This document shows, in pieces, positions 1-13,204 of a stretch of DNA of 64,000 nucleotides (the stretch's first letter is position 1; each line of letters opens with the position of its first letter). A program made the translations under genes and the position numbers. The stretch is from the NCBI GenBank assembly GCA_021464245.1, contig JADCRB010000026.1, positions 1,999,333-2,063,332 of the forward strand, in the 5' to 3' direction. This stretch comes from Carallia brachiata. Lineage: Eukaryota; Streptophyta; Magnoliopsida; Malpighiales; Rhizophoraceae. The notes beneath the pieces are model-generated. The model had not been told where the DNA came from and searched no databases. It worked only from the letters and a program-made list of their open reading frames with translations.

Positions 1-534
1 CTAATTAAATAATAATAAACTACTATCTACATTAATACCTATAATTAAAAAAAATATATCCACCCAACCCAACTGGCAGCAAAGAATAATGAACATGTTC
101 GGTCGTCAGGTTACAATTTGGACCAACTTTAAGTACTGGTGCAGCCATTACATTACCAACCTCCCGTCCCGTACCAAAATAGATTCAAAAATCCATGGTC
201 CACCCTCAACACATTTCTGCCCATTTTTTTTTTTTTTTCCCTGCTTGAAGTCTTGGCCCACAATCATTATTATTCCTTCCTACTCATTTTATGCACTAAA
301 TCATTTGATTTGTAGTTTTCAATAGTAAAATTATTTTTAATTTTATTAATATTTCAAGAATAAGTATTTTTTATTAAAGGTGATCGAATGAAATACTATA
401 AATATAGTTACTTCAGTTTTGATTTGTAAATTTGATAATTAATATATTTACAATAGATCTTTTTTATAGAGATAAAATCATTTGATTTTAATTTATTATA
501 TAATTATTTTCGAAAAAGCAGATGACCTGTCGAT
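1..534. other. AT-rich intergenic sequence
   Basis: I see no gene, RNA gene or element with clear ends here. The sequence is AT-rich with a short T tract near 225-238. The one open frame (89-325) is low complexity and resembles no family I know. Confidence 0.5.
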
Positions 535-1150
535 AGAGTGACAAAATGAGTTATCAGGTTGGGTTCAGGTTGAGTTGTTTCGGGATCAGGTCTTTTTCGG
601 TCGAGTTACTTACGAGTCAAGTTATCTTCGGGTCATTTTAAATTAGGTAACTTCAGATTCGAGTCGGATTCGAATCAACCCACAGGTTAATCACGTCATC
701 AAAATGATGACGTGTCATTTTTTGTTAAACAATGTAAAAATTTTCAAAAATTTTACTAAAAATTTTTAAAAATTAAAGAAAATTAGAGGATTAAAAAATA
801 ATTTAAGAAATTTCTTTTAAATATTTAAAAATTCAAAATAAAATTTAAAATTATATAAAAAATCTCAAAATATTCTAAAAAATTTATAATTAAAATTTAT
901 ATTAAAAATAGTAAAATCTATACTTTTTATAATGTAAACTATGTTAAATTCTTTTTATTATTTTTTCCTTAAAAAAAAAGTTCAAGTCAGACGAGTCATT
1001 CGGGTCGAATTCATGTTTAACTCAAGATTTTTAGGTCATTTCAGATTCGAGTTATTTCGGGTTAAGCCATTTTTTAAGTGAGATTCAGTCATATTTTTCA
1101 GACAAATTTAAGTTAATCCATCCGATCGAATCAGATTATAACACCTCTAT
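535..1150. mobile_element. Possible non-autonomous hAT-like element
   Basis: Both ends carry a GGGT/CGGGTC-type subterminal motif (about 550-690 and 990-1090) around an A/T-rich core. The outer ends are related inverted repeats: TAGAGTG on the left, and on the right the reverse complement TAGAGGTGTTATAA, which fits plant hAT ends. The flanking 8 bases match only weakly (about 4 of 8), so no clean target duplication is visible. No coding sequence remains. An old hAT-type MITE is an inference. Confidence 0.4.
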
Positions 1151-4100
1151 CTACTGAGCTAAATGCATTTGCACTGCCCATAGATCCTTGTACATGTTTC
1201 ATGCATCGTCTCCTTTTTATGAAAATTGACTTACAGTTATTGTGCATGGAAGCTTATCGATTATGATCGTGAGATTACATTAATAATCTATATAACTTTC
1301 AGTAATGAGAGGTTAACTCAATTAATTATAGACTAAACAGTACTGTAGTTGTTTGTTTCTTCAATTCTATAGTTGAAGTTTCATCTTATAAAAGTTAAAA
1401 TTCATTTTTTGGTGACAATTAATTGCTGACCAACTCTAACATCTTTGGAATAAAAATTCTCTAATTTGTATTTTTCATTCTCTAATTTTGTTTTTTTCTT
1501 TGTTTCACTTAATTCACAGCTACCTTTCAATTAATCATTCTCATTTTGCTTTCACCGTATTAAATTAGGAATGTCATAATATCAGTGCATCCCATCTTTG
1601 GGGTCAGGAGCTCCATCCCTTCCCCCTGCATTTTCTGTTTGCCTTCTCTCAATTCAGCTTTCCGTGCAGGTCAATCTCTATTTTATTGATAATATATATA
1701 ACTTGTTAGAGTTTAATATATAATTAATATTTCATATTTTTTTAACAGTATATACTTTCGGGTGGATTGTTTTTTGATATATTATCAATATTTTATAACT
1801 AAGTGGTTTTGTGTTTAAATTTTACTATCATAATATTTAATCATCGATTTTTATAGGTATAGTGGATCTATTTTTTTGTGCCTAATGGATTTTCATATGA
1901 AAGAGTATGTTAGAGTTTAATATATATTTTTAATCCAATGAACTTTCACGAAAATATATGTTAAACTTTAACATATAATCTATATTATATCATGAACTTC
2001 TTCCAATATCATAAATTTTTAGGTGAATTGGTTACTTGATATAGCTAATAAACATTAAAATTATTCACGAAATGGAAGACTTTATTACCCAAAATTGAAT
2101 TGAAAGTTTGTAAAAAGATTATCCTCAACACAAATAGGATAACCTTACTGCATTTTTCGGCCAACTGGATTGACTTAAGAAGGATTATGAAAGTCGATTT
2201 GTAAAACTAAAAGCTAAACAAGAAATATAAAGACAAGAGGTAAATCATCAACGCATAGCTCAACAGTATATATCAGAGACAAACAGCATGTACCTGAGCG
2301 TCGAGGATCATAAGACATGCTCCACTACCTAGATATCCAATAAAGGGAACTGAATCATTGAGTTACTGGTTAAATTGGCATGTTGATGATATTTACTACT
2401 TCTATTATATTTATGTCTATATTTTACTTTTTTTTTCATAGTTTACATAATTTTATGAATTTTATATGTGTATAAACATTTTTTTATAATCATAGGGACA
2501 AAATCAAACTTACAACATTTTTTGTTTTATGGAAATTTTTTCTAATTTTTTGATAAAATCACCAACTGTCATGCACCTTTTGTTCTAATTTTGTTGCACA
2601 TCCTGTACGTTTTCATGCACCTCCATTTAATTTTTATCGAAAACTATCAAGTTACAAAAAAAATTGCTTTCTATTGCAGGTCCAACTTTCTTGAATTTTA
2701 TTTTTACAATTTTTGCACTTTCCTGCATTAGGGTTGCGTTTTCTCACATAACTTGCGTTATTTTCCTAAGGTTTCTTGGCATGCAATTTCCAGGTTGCCG
2801 AACTATTTTGGGTCGATTATTTTATCTACAAGTCAGATTCCTCCCTATGCTTGGCACAGCTTTGTCCTTAGAGAAGTTGATCTGCTGGGCGTTCTCAACC
2901 CCATGGTTTCTTGGCACCGGCAATTTCCTCTCATTAATTATTTTAAACGAAAACAGAAGGATTTACGATTTTTCACTTTAATCGCTCCAATTCCATCAAT
3001 TACTCTTGGTTTTTGAACTTAAATTTCCCTTCATTTAGAAATAAAAGATTAAGAAAAGGTACCCAAAATTTAAGTATAATCTTTTCTTGCTCTTCCAAAT
3101 ATAAAAGATAAATTAATAATTGGTAGCCATATATATACAAACAAGACTTATATAAATACATTTAATGAGACACACTGAAAATACACAATTAATTTAATAA
3201 AATTTAGTTTTTATTTTTTTTATTTTTACTTAATAATAAAAATAAAATCTCGTCGACCTAATACAATTAATTAAAACATTTGTCTGTTAAAGCTTACTAC
3301 TCCTATAATTGAATTGGTTGCTGATTCTTTTTCATGGCGCTTTCGGCGCGAATGTAGGGTGTGGGGGATCATGACAGACGCACCAAGATTTGTAAGGTAG
3401 CAGTCCGAAGCCGTGCACGTGAACGAAGCCGAAAAGACAAAAAAAGACCAATGAAAAGCGGAAAAAGAAGGAAAAAGGGTTCGCTAAATGCCAATTGAAA
3501 TTACACGACAAAGTCACGCGATCGGAAACAAACTGGTCGATCAGTCAGTCACGGCCTCACGGGTTCTTTTCTTTTGACTGTGCAAGCGCCCCTGCGGCCT
3601 ATCTTCCGCCCGTGGGTCTGCGGCCTGTCTCAAGTAAGTTATACGTAGAATAAAAAGTATATAAAAAGTATATTAAATTTTTTTAAAAATAAAATATTAA
3701 ATTAATTATGTATTTTTTGTATATAACATATTATATAATTGTATAATAATGCTCATTTTAGAATAATTATTTTTATAAATATTAAATTTTGTCTGTCAAA
3801 ATTTTTCTTATCCATTTTTAGTTCTAATATTGAAATTTTTTTTACATCTACTGTATAAGCGACAACTGTTGTTACTAATGACACCTTGTGGCTGCCGTGA
3901 TTTTTTTTTCAAATAAGTGTTATAAATATATGTGATATTAATAAATTTTGTAGTCATAAAAATTACTATTTATAGAGGACAATTTATCCTGGAAATGCAA
4001 TGCCAATGGTTCATTATGCCATTATATCCCGAAATTATTCATTAGTTAAAGCTTCCATTGATTAAGCTTTATGTTTCTTATCTTTGATGTTCAAATGGGA

Positions 4101-5328
4101 CAAAGCGATGATTTTTCTTGGAAAATACTTTAACCATCATTTTGTATTGATACTTGTGTACTAAGTTACTGCATTGGCGCTCGTGCGACACGAACTCTCC
4201 GTAACACAAACCCTTAATATATTATTGTGAAGATTGAGTAAACAATAATAGGGTAAATTTTGAGCAAACATTTGCTCAAGAAAAAAAATTGAGGAAACAT
4301 AATCGTGCCAAATATATAAAAAAAAAAAATTAGTTTTGATTAGTATTGGATCTTGCGCTCACGATATATTACCATGTTAGGCTGGTAGATGACCATCTAC
4401 AGCATGGTCTAATAAGAGCTATCAAGATCGCTTAGTCTCTAGCAGTCCCTACAATTACAAAATATAGATCAAAAAGAAAAAAAAATGTCTAGATAGCTGT
4501 CATTCAAACTACACATTCTCTTTTGTTTAATTTTTTTTGATAAAATCTATAGTTTTTTTTTTTTGGGATAAACTTGATAAAGTTAAAGTGTTAATAATGC
4601 GAAAGCTGCTTCAACAGCTGGATTATAAGAAACGCAGCAGAGCTTTCTCTTGGAAATGACAACAATTGAAAGTTGGGATAAATATTTTTGGGATGAGAAC
4701 TTGTGGTGAGCCCATAAAACGCTTCGGCCCACAGCTCATTAAGTCACCATTCAGGCACTCACCAAGCCTTTAGAGAGTCGCACCAATTAGATCTTGCAGT
4801 TGTTAGCGGTTCACTGGTCCAGACTAGTTAACTTGCAAAGTTTCCTTTAATCCATTGGCTTAGGCCTCCAGTTTGACCGAAAAAAGAAGAGAGTCACGCC
4901 AAGCTTTGGCTAGATTGACTGGACCATGATTGGCGTCTGCAGCGGCGTGGACAAATGAAACCCGTCCGAAGTAGAAATCTGACCATAAGCTCCATGGACT
5001 GGTCGTAGGCTCTAGTACCTACGCCCATAAGCTGACAAATTTAGATTCTTTTCTTTTTTTTTTTTTTGTTTCTCTAACTGGAGTGAAAGAAAGATTTAAT
5101 CATCATTTTTTGGTTGAGAAAAGAATTAATTGTCAGTGAGGTTTAGGAACTGGGCTATGAGGCCCAGATCCCTTAGCACATATATGCCTACTCAACTTGG
5201 CTATTTTTAGGTATTTTCTTCCGATTTATACTTAAATTTATACTTAAACTGGAGACTTTCAATGCCTAAAATGATTTAAACAAACCGTTTGACTTAGTTG
5301 GCCCTTGGGTTTCCTTTGATTGGCACAC
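1151..5328. other. Intergenic region without recognisable genes
   Basis: There are AT-rich stretches and a few islands of higher complexity (about 2660-3010, 3290-3640, 4140-4450 and 4690-5040). The open frames at 2664-2981, 2753-3016 and 3332-3517 overlap one another or lie antisense and match no family I recognise. I see no splice-linked coding exons and no TE with definable ends. Confidence 0.45.
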
Positions 5329-5337
5329 AATTTTAAC

Positions 5338-5837
5338 GGGATATATAATTTTTTTAATTCTAAACTTTTGTATTTTTTTATATAAATCTTAAACTTTTTT
5401 AAAATTTTATTTGAATCTTAAATTTTTTGATTTTTTACTAAATCAGTCATTTTATTTACGAAAAGTAATCAATTCACTAATAAATAAGTTTAAATTAATG
5501 AAAATTATTTAAAAAAGTCAAATAAATGAATTAAATATTTTTTTCATGAATAAATATGCACATAAAATATTTTTTTAATCAATTTAATATGAGAATTAAA
5601 TATGCAAAATGCATATTTTTTTATGGAAAAAATTTTTAAATTGTGTATTTAACTTTTTTTCAAATAATTTTTGTAAGGTCAAAATTATTTTTTTAATATA
5701 TTGATCACTTTTCGTCAATTAATAGACTAATTTGATAATAAATTAAAAGGTTTAATATTCAAATAAAATTTTAAAAAAATTTAAAATTTATATATAAAAA
5801 ATTATAAAAATTTAAAATTTAAAAAATAGATATCCCC
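5338..5837. mobile_element. Fold-back MITE, Mutator-like (9-bp TSD)
   Basis: This is a 500-bp element whose two halves are long, imperfect inverted repeats. The left end reads GGGATATATAATTTTTT and the reverse complement of the right end reads GGGGATATC followed by a similar T-rich arm. The similarity runs through roughly 150 bp, including a shared AAATTTTATTTGAAT-type block. It is flanked by a perfect 9-bp direct repeat AATTTTAAC (5329-5337 and 5838-5846). A 9-bp target duplication with long inverted repeats is typical of Mutator-like MITEs. No coding capacity. Confidence 0.75.
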
Positions 5838-5989
5838 AATTTTAACACCTTCACAACCCACACAAGAAGATCATGGTGGTTTTATGGGACGACTGCCGCA
5901 AATGCTCCTTTGAAGCCCAAAAGCCCAGACCGTATCGACTGATTTACAGAAGGCAAGCCCGGTCCATGTATATAAGAGCTTCATCAAGG

Positions 5990-8535
5990 GAATGAGGCAA
6001 AAAGCGAGGTGGCTCGGGGTACTTGAAAGCCCGTTAGATTGTCCAAGAATGGCCCTGCATTGTCCCACTTATTTTTTGAGGATGACAAAGTGTTCTTTGC
6101 TGAAGCTGAGTTGCAACAAGTGCGGATCATTAAGAGGGTGCTGGCAACGTTTTTTGCTATCTCAGGACAACGGATTTGCAAAAATCGAGGATTCTTGTTT
6201 CGTGAAACTTAGCGGCTCATCAAGCAAGAAAACTTAGTCGCTTGGCAGGAATTCCTCTGACTAAAGATCTTGGGCGGTACTTGGGCGTGCCTACCCTCAA
6301 TGGACGCGTCTCGACAAGGACTTAGAAGGAGGTGCTCGATAAAGTCCAATCCCGCTTGAAATTGATCACGATATTAACAAGCATCCTTCCGGTAGCACTC
6401 TGTAAGAAACTAGATCAATGTAACCATAATCTCCACTGGGGTGATTCAGATACAGCCAGAAAAATCCACATGGTGAACTGGAGTCGTGTTTGCAAGCCGA
6501 AGCATCAGGGCAGGCTGGGGATTCTTAGTGCCCAAAAGGCTAACTTGGCACTTGTTGCAAAGCTGGGCCGGCGCTTCATAACTGAAAAGGACAGTTTGTG
6601 GGTGCAGCTCCTTAGAGGAAAATATTGCAAGTCAGGGGTTGTGGAGTTAAGGCATAAACAAAATATGTCTCATACATGGCGCAGTTTGACTAAGGCTAAG
6701 GACTTGCTAGTTCGAGGCAAAGCATGGAGGATTGGGGATGGGGAGTTGGTCCGTTTTTGGCAGGATCCATGGGTAGACCATGAGCCTTTGGAATCCGTTG
6801 TAACATGCCCTTTGACCCGGACAGCTGTCAGCTTTAGATTACCGGTCAAGGGATGGAAGCTGGGATTGGTTGCGATTACAAGGTGTGTTACCTATTCCTA
6901 TTAGGGAAACGTTTTATAATTGGATTTATTATACAATTAAAAAATAATAATTTTTTTTCTTCTCATTTATGCCATGTTTGGATATTTTTTAAAAAAAATA
7001 AAAAGAAAAAAAAAGATTTTTTTTTTATTTATTTTTTATCAATACAAATAATTATCTTTTAATTTTTCTCTCATAAATTACTATTCATTTTCTTTTTCAC
7101 AACTTTTTAATTTTTACTTTTTAATAATTATAATATTATTATTATTACTGTTCTTTTTTTTATTCATTTTCTTTTTCATTCACTTTTTATCTAATTTCTT
7201 GCTATCCAATCACACCCTTAAATACACTTATAATTAAAATAATTATATAATAATTTTAATATATTACATTTTAAAAAATTTTGTGACCACTTTTTCCGTC
7301 GCTAAACAGGATCCCTCCTATTATTCAGGCTATTGCCGCGGTGCCAGTGAGTGCTATGGGCAGACCCGACACGTTGGCATGGAATTTATCTGTTATAGGG
7401 CAGTTTACTGTCAAGTCAGCCGACCACATGTTGCTGGGGTCTGACCAAAATCTTGCATGGAACTAGCATTTAATGCAGCTGTGGAAGATCCAGTGTCCTG
7501 AAAAAATGAAATGCTATCTATGGCAAATTGCTTTGGGTAGGGTCTTGACCAATTCTGAGCGATACAAGAGGGGAATCTCGTCCCCTTATTTGTGCCCTTT
7601 GTGGAGCCAACATTCGGAGTCACTTATGCACTTGCTTCGGGACTGCTCATTAACGGCAGGCGTGTGGAGTAAGCTTGTGGCTCCCCAAGCGCGAGTCCCA
7701 TTTTTCATGGCAGATTGGAAGGAGTGGGTACTGCTGAACCTTCAACAAGATTTAGGAGGTGGGCAATTCGAAGATTGGCAGCAGGTGTTTGCTATGGTGT
7801 GTTGGTAGCTGTGGCGATGGCGAAATGATAGGGCTTTTTCTGGGAGGGTGCAGCCTACCTATGATGTGCACCTTATATCTACAATGGTGACAGAATGCTC
7901 TGCTGGTAGACTCATTGCGAACAAGAAAGGCGCTAGTGAGCCAAGAGTGGACGTGTTCATTGCGTGGAAACCTCCATCGCCAGTTCTTATCAAATTAAAT
8001 ACAGACGGGCCTTCAATGCACAGCCCCAGGTGCGTCACAGCCGGCGGAGTTTTGCGTGACGTTAAAGGAGTTTGGTTGGGAGGCTTCGGTCTAAATATCG
8101 TAATCTGCTCTTCCTTCATGGCAGAATTATGGGGCATTTATTATGGTTTACAATTGGCTTGGCAGTTTCATATCGCTAAATTATAATTGGAGGTGGATTC
8201 AAAGGCAGCAATGGACGTCGTCTTAAATGGAGTGCCCCCTACACACTCTGCAGCTACTATGGTACAGAATTGCCGAGAACTTCTTCAGCGAGAACGGATG
8301 GTGAATGTAACGCACACGTACAGGGAAGGTCGTCAAGTAGCCGATGCACTAGCGGCTGGTGCACGGTCTATGCCGTTGGGGTTCCATTTATTATCACGGC
8401 CCCCAGCAGGTTGCCGAGCTCTGCTTGATCAAGGAAATTTGGGGTCCAATGGCCGAGGCGAGGCCACCATAGTCTGTTTTTAGCTAGTTGCCCTTCGGCT
8501 TTAAGCCATCATAGGACAAAAAAAAAAAAAAAAAC
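5990..8535 (+). mobile_element. Decayed LINE (RT, zf-RVT, RNase H)
   Basis: Pieces in several frames spell the C-terminal half of a plant LINE ORF2. The reverse-transcriptase palm remnant has HLFFEDDKVFFAEAE (about 6055-6110), where the usual ADD is EDD. The RT tail is at 6332-6904 (IHMVNWSRVCKPKHQGRLGI). The zinc-binding zf-RVT domain is at 7473-7808 (MKCYLWQIALGRVLT and LMHLLRDCSLTAGVW). An RNase H domain of RVT_3 type is at 7950-8440 (IKLNTDG, MAELWGIYYGLQLAW, EVDSKAAMDVVLNG). It ends in a poly(A) run at about 8519-8535. Stops at 6237, 7466 and 8186 and frame changes show it is dead. The 5' half is missing. AT-rich DNA at about 6912-7290 interrupts it between the RT and zf-RVT parts. Confidence 0.85.
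6912..7290. mobile_element. AT-rich MITE-like insertion inside the LINE
   Basis: LINE homology stops near 6910 and resumes near 7310. The DNA between contains GCCATGTTTGGAT (about 6971-6983), with an approximate inverse, ATCCAATCACACCC, at about 7206-7219. A stretch at 7070-7115 (AATTACTATTCATTTTCT, then CACAACTTT) recurs at about 36395-36435, so at least two copies of this family lie in the window. The exact ends and the target duplication could not be fixed. Confidence 0.5.
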
Positions 8536-9630
8536 ACCAAGTAGCTCACTACAGGTATTTCATGATCTAAATACTGAGGCTTGCTCCGAGGGGTGGGGGG
8601 CGGTTGGGGGGTGTAAGTGGGGGAAGAGGCACTTGGCCACTGGCGGGGTGGTTTTCAGCCATGTTTTTCAAATAACTGAGACTGCTCCTATTAAGATATA
8701 CATAGATAGATGAGCCATTACCGTACACTAAAATGTGTGCAGGTCGATGTCAGTGGTTTAATCTTTATATTCAAATATTCAAATTAAATTATCGGAAAAG
8801 GTTGGTGGTCATATATGTTGGTAGTCCAAATAATGTTTAAATTTATATTTTATATAATAAGAAGTATATTTTATTTAACAGTATTAATAAAAAGTAATAT
8901 GAAAATTTATTTTTATTTTTTTGAGTCATATTTTTTAATTATAATTATACAAAATGTATGTCTCATTACACAAATTAAATAGTATTTAAATACTGTATAG
9001 TCACTTGAATCTGGCCAGCTAATGAAGCTCTTAAATTATTAGCAACTGCTACAAAACTTTTAAAATTAGGGAGAAAGTAATATAAAAATAAAATTAATTA
9101 AATTGTGATCACGATTATTAATCAGTTTGATCAATTCGATTGTTTGAATCATAATTTTAAAAATGATTTTTTTATATTAACATAGAAATAATAATTCATA
9201 ACATACGAAAAGCGTCAAAGTAAAACATTAATTATTTCTCACCAGCACACCCCGACAATAATGTACATAGCACAAATTTATAAAAATCAATGCATAAAAA
9301 TAAATAAAAAGTGCTACGAACCCATTTATCAGCTTAAATAATAAGTGTGTAGTTTTCCAATGACTAATGCTTAAATTTTACTTTCAATTCGTGTCTATAT
9401 AAATTAATCATACAAGAATTCAGATGTTTAGTCTTTAGTTTCTTGCAATATTTTCTACAATATTCATATGAACAAATGTATCTGAAAAAAAAAAAAGAAA
9501 AAAAAAAAAGAATCACCCAACCCTTGAGTGCAGTTGGTTTTATGAAAATGATTATATTTTTTTATGTGGTTTATTTTTCTATAAAATATATTTTGCATAT
9601 TTTTTAGTTTTACCACTGTTTGTTAGTAAA
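8536..9630. other. Intergenic region, no gene seen
   Basis: AT-rich DNA after the LINE poly(A) tail, with a G-rich patch at 8590-8660. I see no coding exon, RNA gene or element boundary that I can support. Confidence 0.5.
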
Positions 9631-9639
9631 TTAGATTTT

Positions 9640-10020
9640 AGCAATTTTCAAATTTTTAAAGGAAAAAGTTTGGAGCATGTGAGAAATATCCCGATTTTTG
9701 TCCGAAATATTTAAAAAAAATAACCAACTGTTAATTTTTTATAACAATTATGATAAAAAAAGTAATAAAAATATAGTAATAATTAAATATCTTTATTTAA
9801 AAAATAACTAATTGTCAATTTTTTACGACTGTCATAATAAAAAAAAGTAATAAAAATTATAGTGAGTTTATATTTCAATTTTTGTTGCTCTTTTTATCAA
9901 TAAAATTACAATAATTTAACAGTTGGTTATTTTTTTCAAAAGCGAGACGAAAATTGAGACAAAAATCCGGGCCTATAAAACCAAACCTTTTTTTAAAATT
10001 GCAACCAAAGCATAGAATGT
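9640..10020. repeat. Palindromic MITE-like element
   Basis: Two arms read as inverted repeats: CCCGATTTTTGTC then AATAACCAACTGTTAA on the left (about 9690-9741), and TTAACAGTTGGTTATT then GACAAAAATCCGGG on the right (about 9917-9971). Similarity continues outward less well (AAAAAGTTTGG against CCAAACCTTTTT). The core holds two near-copies of a TAACAATTATGATAAAAAA-type motif. I found no certain target duplication, so class and exact ends are open. Confidence 0.6.
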
Positions 10021-13000
10021 CATTTGTTAAAATTGCAAACCATATCTAATCGATTCTTAACGATTTTTGTAGGTTCCTTTTTTTTTTTTGTGTAAAAAAA
10101 CACCCTACGACATAATGGTCATCGAATTTCTAAACTTTAGGTCAACATTTCGACTATTGTTATATTTACTTCAACCTTTCCAAAAAAAATCTACCACCGT
10201 AATATTACTGGACTTAAACGGGTTTCTCCCAAACACCACCACAGTATTAACGAATTTAAACTTAACGTCGCGTTACAATTTTTTTGCCACTTAAGTGGCC
10301 ACTCAGCCTTGTGCCAAAAAGAGTACAGGTGCAAGTGCAGACACTCAAATCAAACAAATATTTAAAAAATACGTTAGAATATTACTAAATTGTTATCTCC
10401 TATAATTCACAGTTTAATTAAGTTTTGATTTGATTAATTAAATTAGGTAAATCAGGAAATTTCATGTAAACTCTACCGTAGGCTACAAAACATAACTAAA
10501 TGATTTAATTTGGTCATGAAAAGCAAAATTACATGTATATATTTAGTAAAATACGTAAAAAAATATTCATTATTTAATAATTTATGTATTTTTTATTTTT
10601 AAAATTTAATATATTTTTTATAATTAAATAATTTAAATTATTACTATTTACTATCATTCAACAAATTAAGGAAACAGCACACTTTTGTTGCAGGTTTTGA
10701 TACGCACGTGTGGATATCACTATTTTACATGATATTAGAGCACAATTTTGCGACAGCATTTGACCTGCGCAGTTGTGCGTAGATTCACTATTTCCCATGA
10801 CATTGAGCTGACGGAGCCTATTGTGAGAGGCACATGTACCCTCAACAAATTGCCCGGTCGTTTTTAAAATGACTGTTACGTTAACACCGTCTTTAGTTCA
10901 ATATTTCAATGTAACAACGATGGCCCTAAAATTAGTGAAGACAAACAAATCATGATTAAAAGTAGCATAAAATTTTCATTAATACGATAAAAGTAAAGAT
11001 TTATTTTGTTTTATTAGATAGAAGGATATTTGAGAAATTGTTTGTATGGTGGATACCATATAAACTATTTATTTTTAAATAAAAGTAATATTAAGTGACT
11101 TAGTTTAATTAGAGTCAAAATAATTGTACAGTTTTATCAACGATATTTAACATTAAAATTATTTATTAGGAAAACCGCCAAACTTTTTCCTATAAATAAA
11201 TTTATTATTCTCTAGAAAAAATAATCTCACTATGCAGACTTCCCATTTGTTGAGGAGTACTACCTACGTCCCGTCTGTTTAAGCTTTGGGACGAAATTGC
11301 CAAAGGCTCAATGCTTATATTTGTAATTTAATGTAAGATACGAGCAAATACCAACGCAGAAAAAAAAAAAGAAAGGAATATTTGCTAATACGAAAAATTG
11401 TTTGTGGTAATTTAATTTTGGAGAAGACAAAAATCACACGACAAAATCATGTGGAAAAAAAAAAAAAGTGATAAAGGGATAGAGAGAGAGAGAGAGTGGC
11501 TAATAACTCCCGTAGTGAGCGTCGTTTTTTATATTTTGAATGCGTCACGGAGTATATTTTTGCCGTTAGATCGAATTTCCTCGTAAACAAACAAAGGCTA
11601 AATTCATTGCCAAATTTATCACTTATTTTTATTTTTATCACTCAAGTTTAATTTATTACAATTACATCACTTAATTTGGTTTCAATTTATCATCCTGTCA
11701 CTTTATTAGATAAAAATTTATAAAATCAATACACTAATAATGCAATTTCATTCAATTAAGTCCGTTACCTTTTTTTTTTTTTGTGCAAAAAAAAAAGTGC
11801 CGTTCCAAATTATACACTACAACCATAATGACAATAATATGGAAAACTAAAAAAATTTTCTCTATATTTTCCATGAGTCTGTATAGATACTGTTCATAGA
11901 TTGACAAAATATGTCAAAGTTCCATTCGCTTCTGTCATTCTATGAGTCTCTTCCTTTTTATGTATGGCATCGCCACTCCCTTTTGCAGCAGTAACGTTTA
12001 AAACTTAAATTGAAAATCATATTTCAACTCAGACGTTTTCGAAATGCCCCTAATAACCAACGAATGGCAAGTGCTTTTCCTTGTGTGAAAAACATTTATA
12101 TTCTAAATTATTTATGCCATTCCAAATTATGCACTACAACAATAATGACAATAATATGAAAAAAAAAACTTTTTCTCTATGTTTTCTTATTTTTAGAAAT
12201 TTTGAGTGTAATTATATACTTTATAGTTTTAAATTATCGTCATTATCATGTTCATTGAAGAAAAGTAAATATAATGGACTAAATTGCATGAAATGTATCC
12301 TTTGTGCATGAATTTTATGACTTTCATTTATAGAGTGCCATAGTGATTAATTGAAATAAAATTAACATAAGTGGTTGATTGTGATAAATATAAAATCGAG
12401 TGATGTAAATAAAAATAAATGATAATTAAGAGATGAATTATGTAAATGTCATTCATGATATTATACCACGGAAATCTATTTTATTATTATTTTATTTAAG
12501 TGAACTCTATTGATTAGATTATATTATCTAAAATTACGAGTGAATTGTACTCATTAAAAAAGAAATATTAAATAACAATATTTATATAATAATAAAGTGA
12601 TATAAATTATTAGATAATTAAAATTTTTAAAAAATAAATAAATTATTATCTACCTACGTAACAATTTTTTGTTATTTAGAATTCGTTAGGTAATAAAAGT
12701 TAAAAAAATTAAAATAATAGGTCAAATTAGAATAGATGTAAATTAGCTAGCAAACAAACAAACCAACCAAACCCAACAAAATTCCTCGATTCGGTCGTTT
12801 CCAGACAACGTTGACTTCCACGCCCAACCAAAGAGACAAAAACGCCAAACAGAATCAACAGGACGGCACCAAAAAACCCGATGAAAGCAACGTAAAAACT
12901 ACGGCGATGCAAACCAAGCGACGCCGCTTCTTCCGCCACCACCACCTCTTCCCGCCGTCTTCATCGGCATCTTCTAAAATTCGCTTTCGCTTTCGCTTTC

Positions 13001-13204
13001 CCTATCCGCAGCAGCAACCAACAACAACAGAGACATCTAATACTATTCTCCCTTCCTCGTCAAGCTCTCTCGCTTCACTTTTCAATATCAGCACTATGTG
13101 ATCCCTCGTTGCTCTCTACTCTTTATTTAATTCTTCGTTTTGAAAACTTCAGTAAAAGCAAGCCTCTTCGGTTTCTCCAACAATTCTCTCCCGGCCCCAA
13201 TCCA
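10021..13204. other. Intergenic region and carrier-gene 5' flank
   Basis: Mostly AT-rich. A block of about 75 bp is repeated at 11797-11870 and 12112-12187 (shared TTCCAAATTAT, CACTACAAC, ATAATGACAATAATATG). A GA microsatellite lies at about 11479-11497. From about 12730 the DNA becomes GC-richer and probably contains the promoter and 5' UTR of the carrier gene. The frame at 12811-13101 is low complexity (Ser/Arg/Gln-rich) and I treat it as leader sequence, not a gene. Confidence 0.45.

Noticed and set aside
2664..3016. Two overlapping open frames of about 90-105 codons
   Set aside because: No family resemblance, no splice or promoter context, and the two frames contradict each other; probably fragments of old repeats.
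12811..13101. 96-codon frame upstream of the carrier gene
   Set aside because: Low-complexity Ser/Arg/Gln composition in the expected promoter and 5' UTR; treated as leader sequence.
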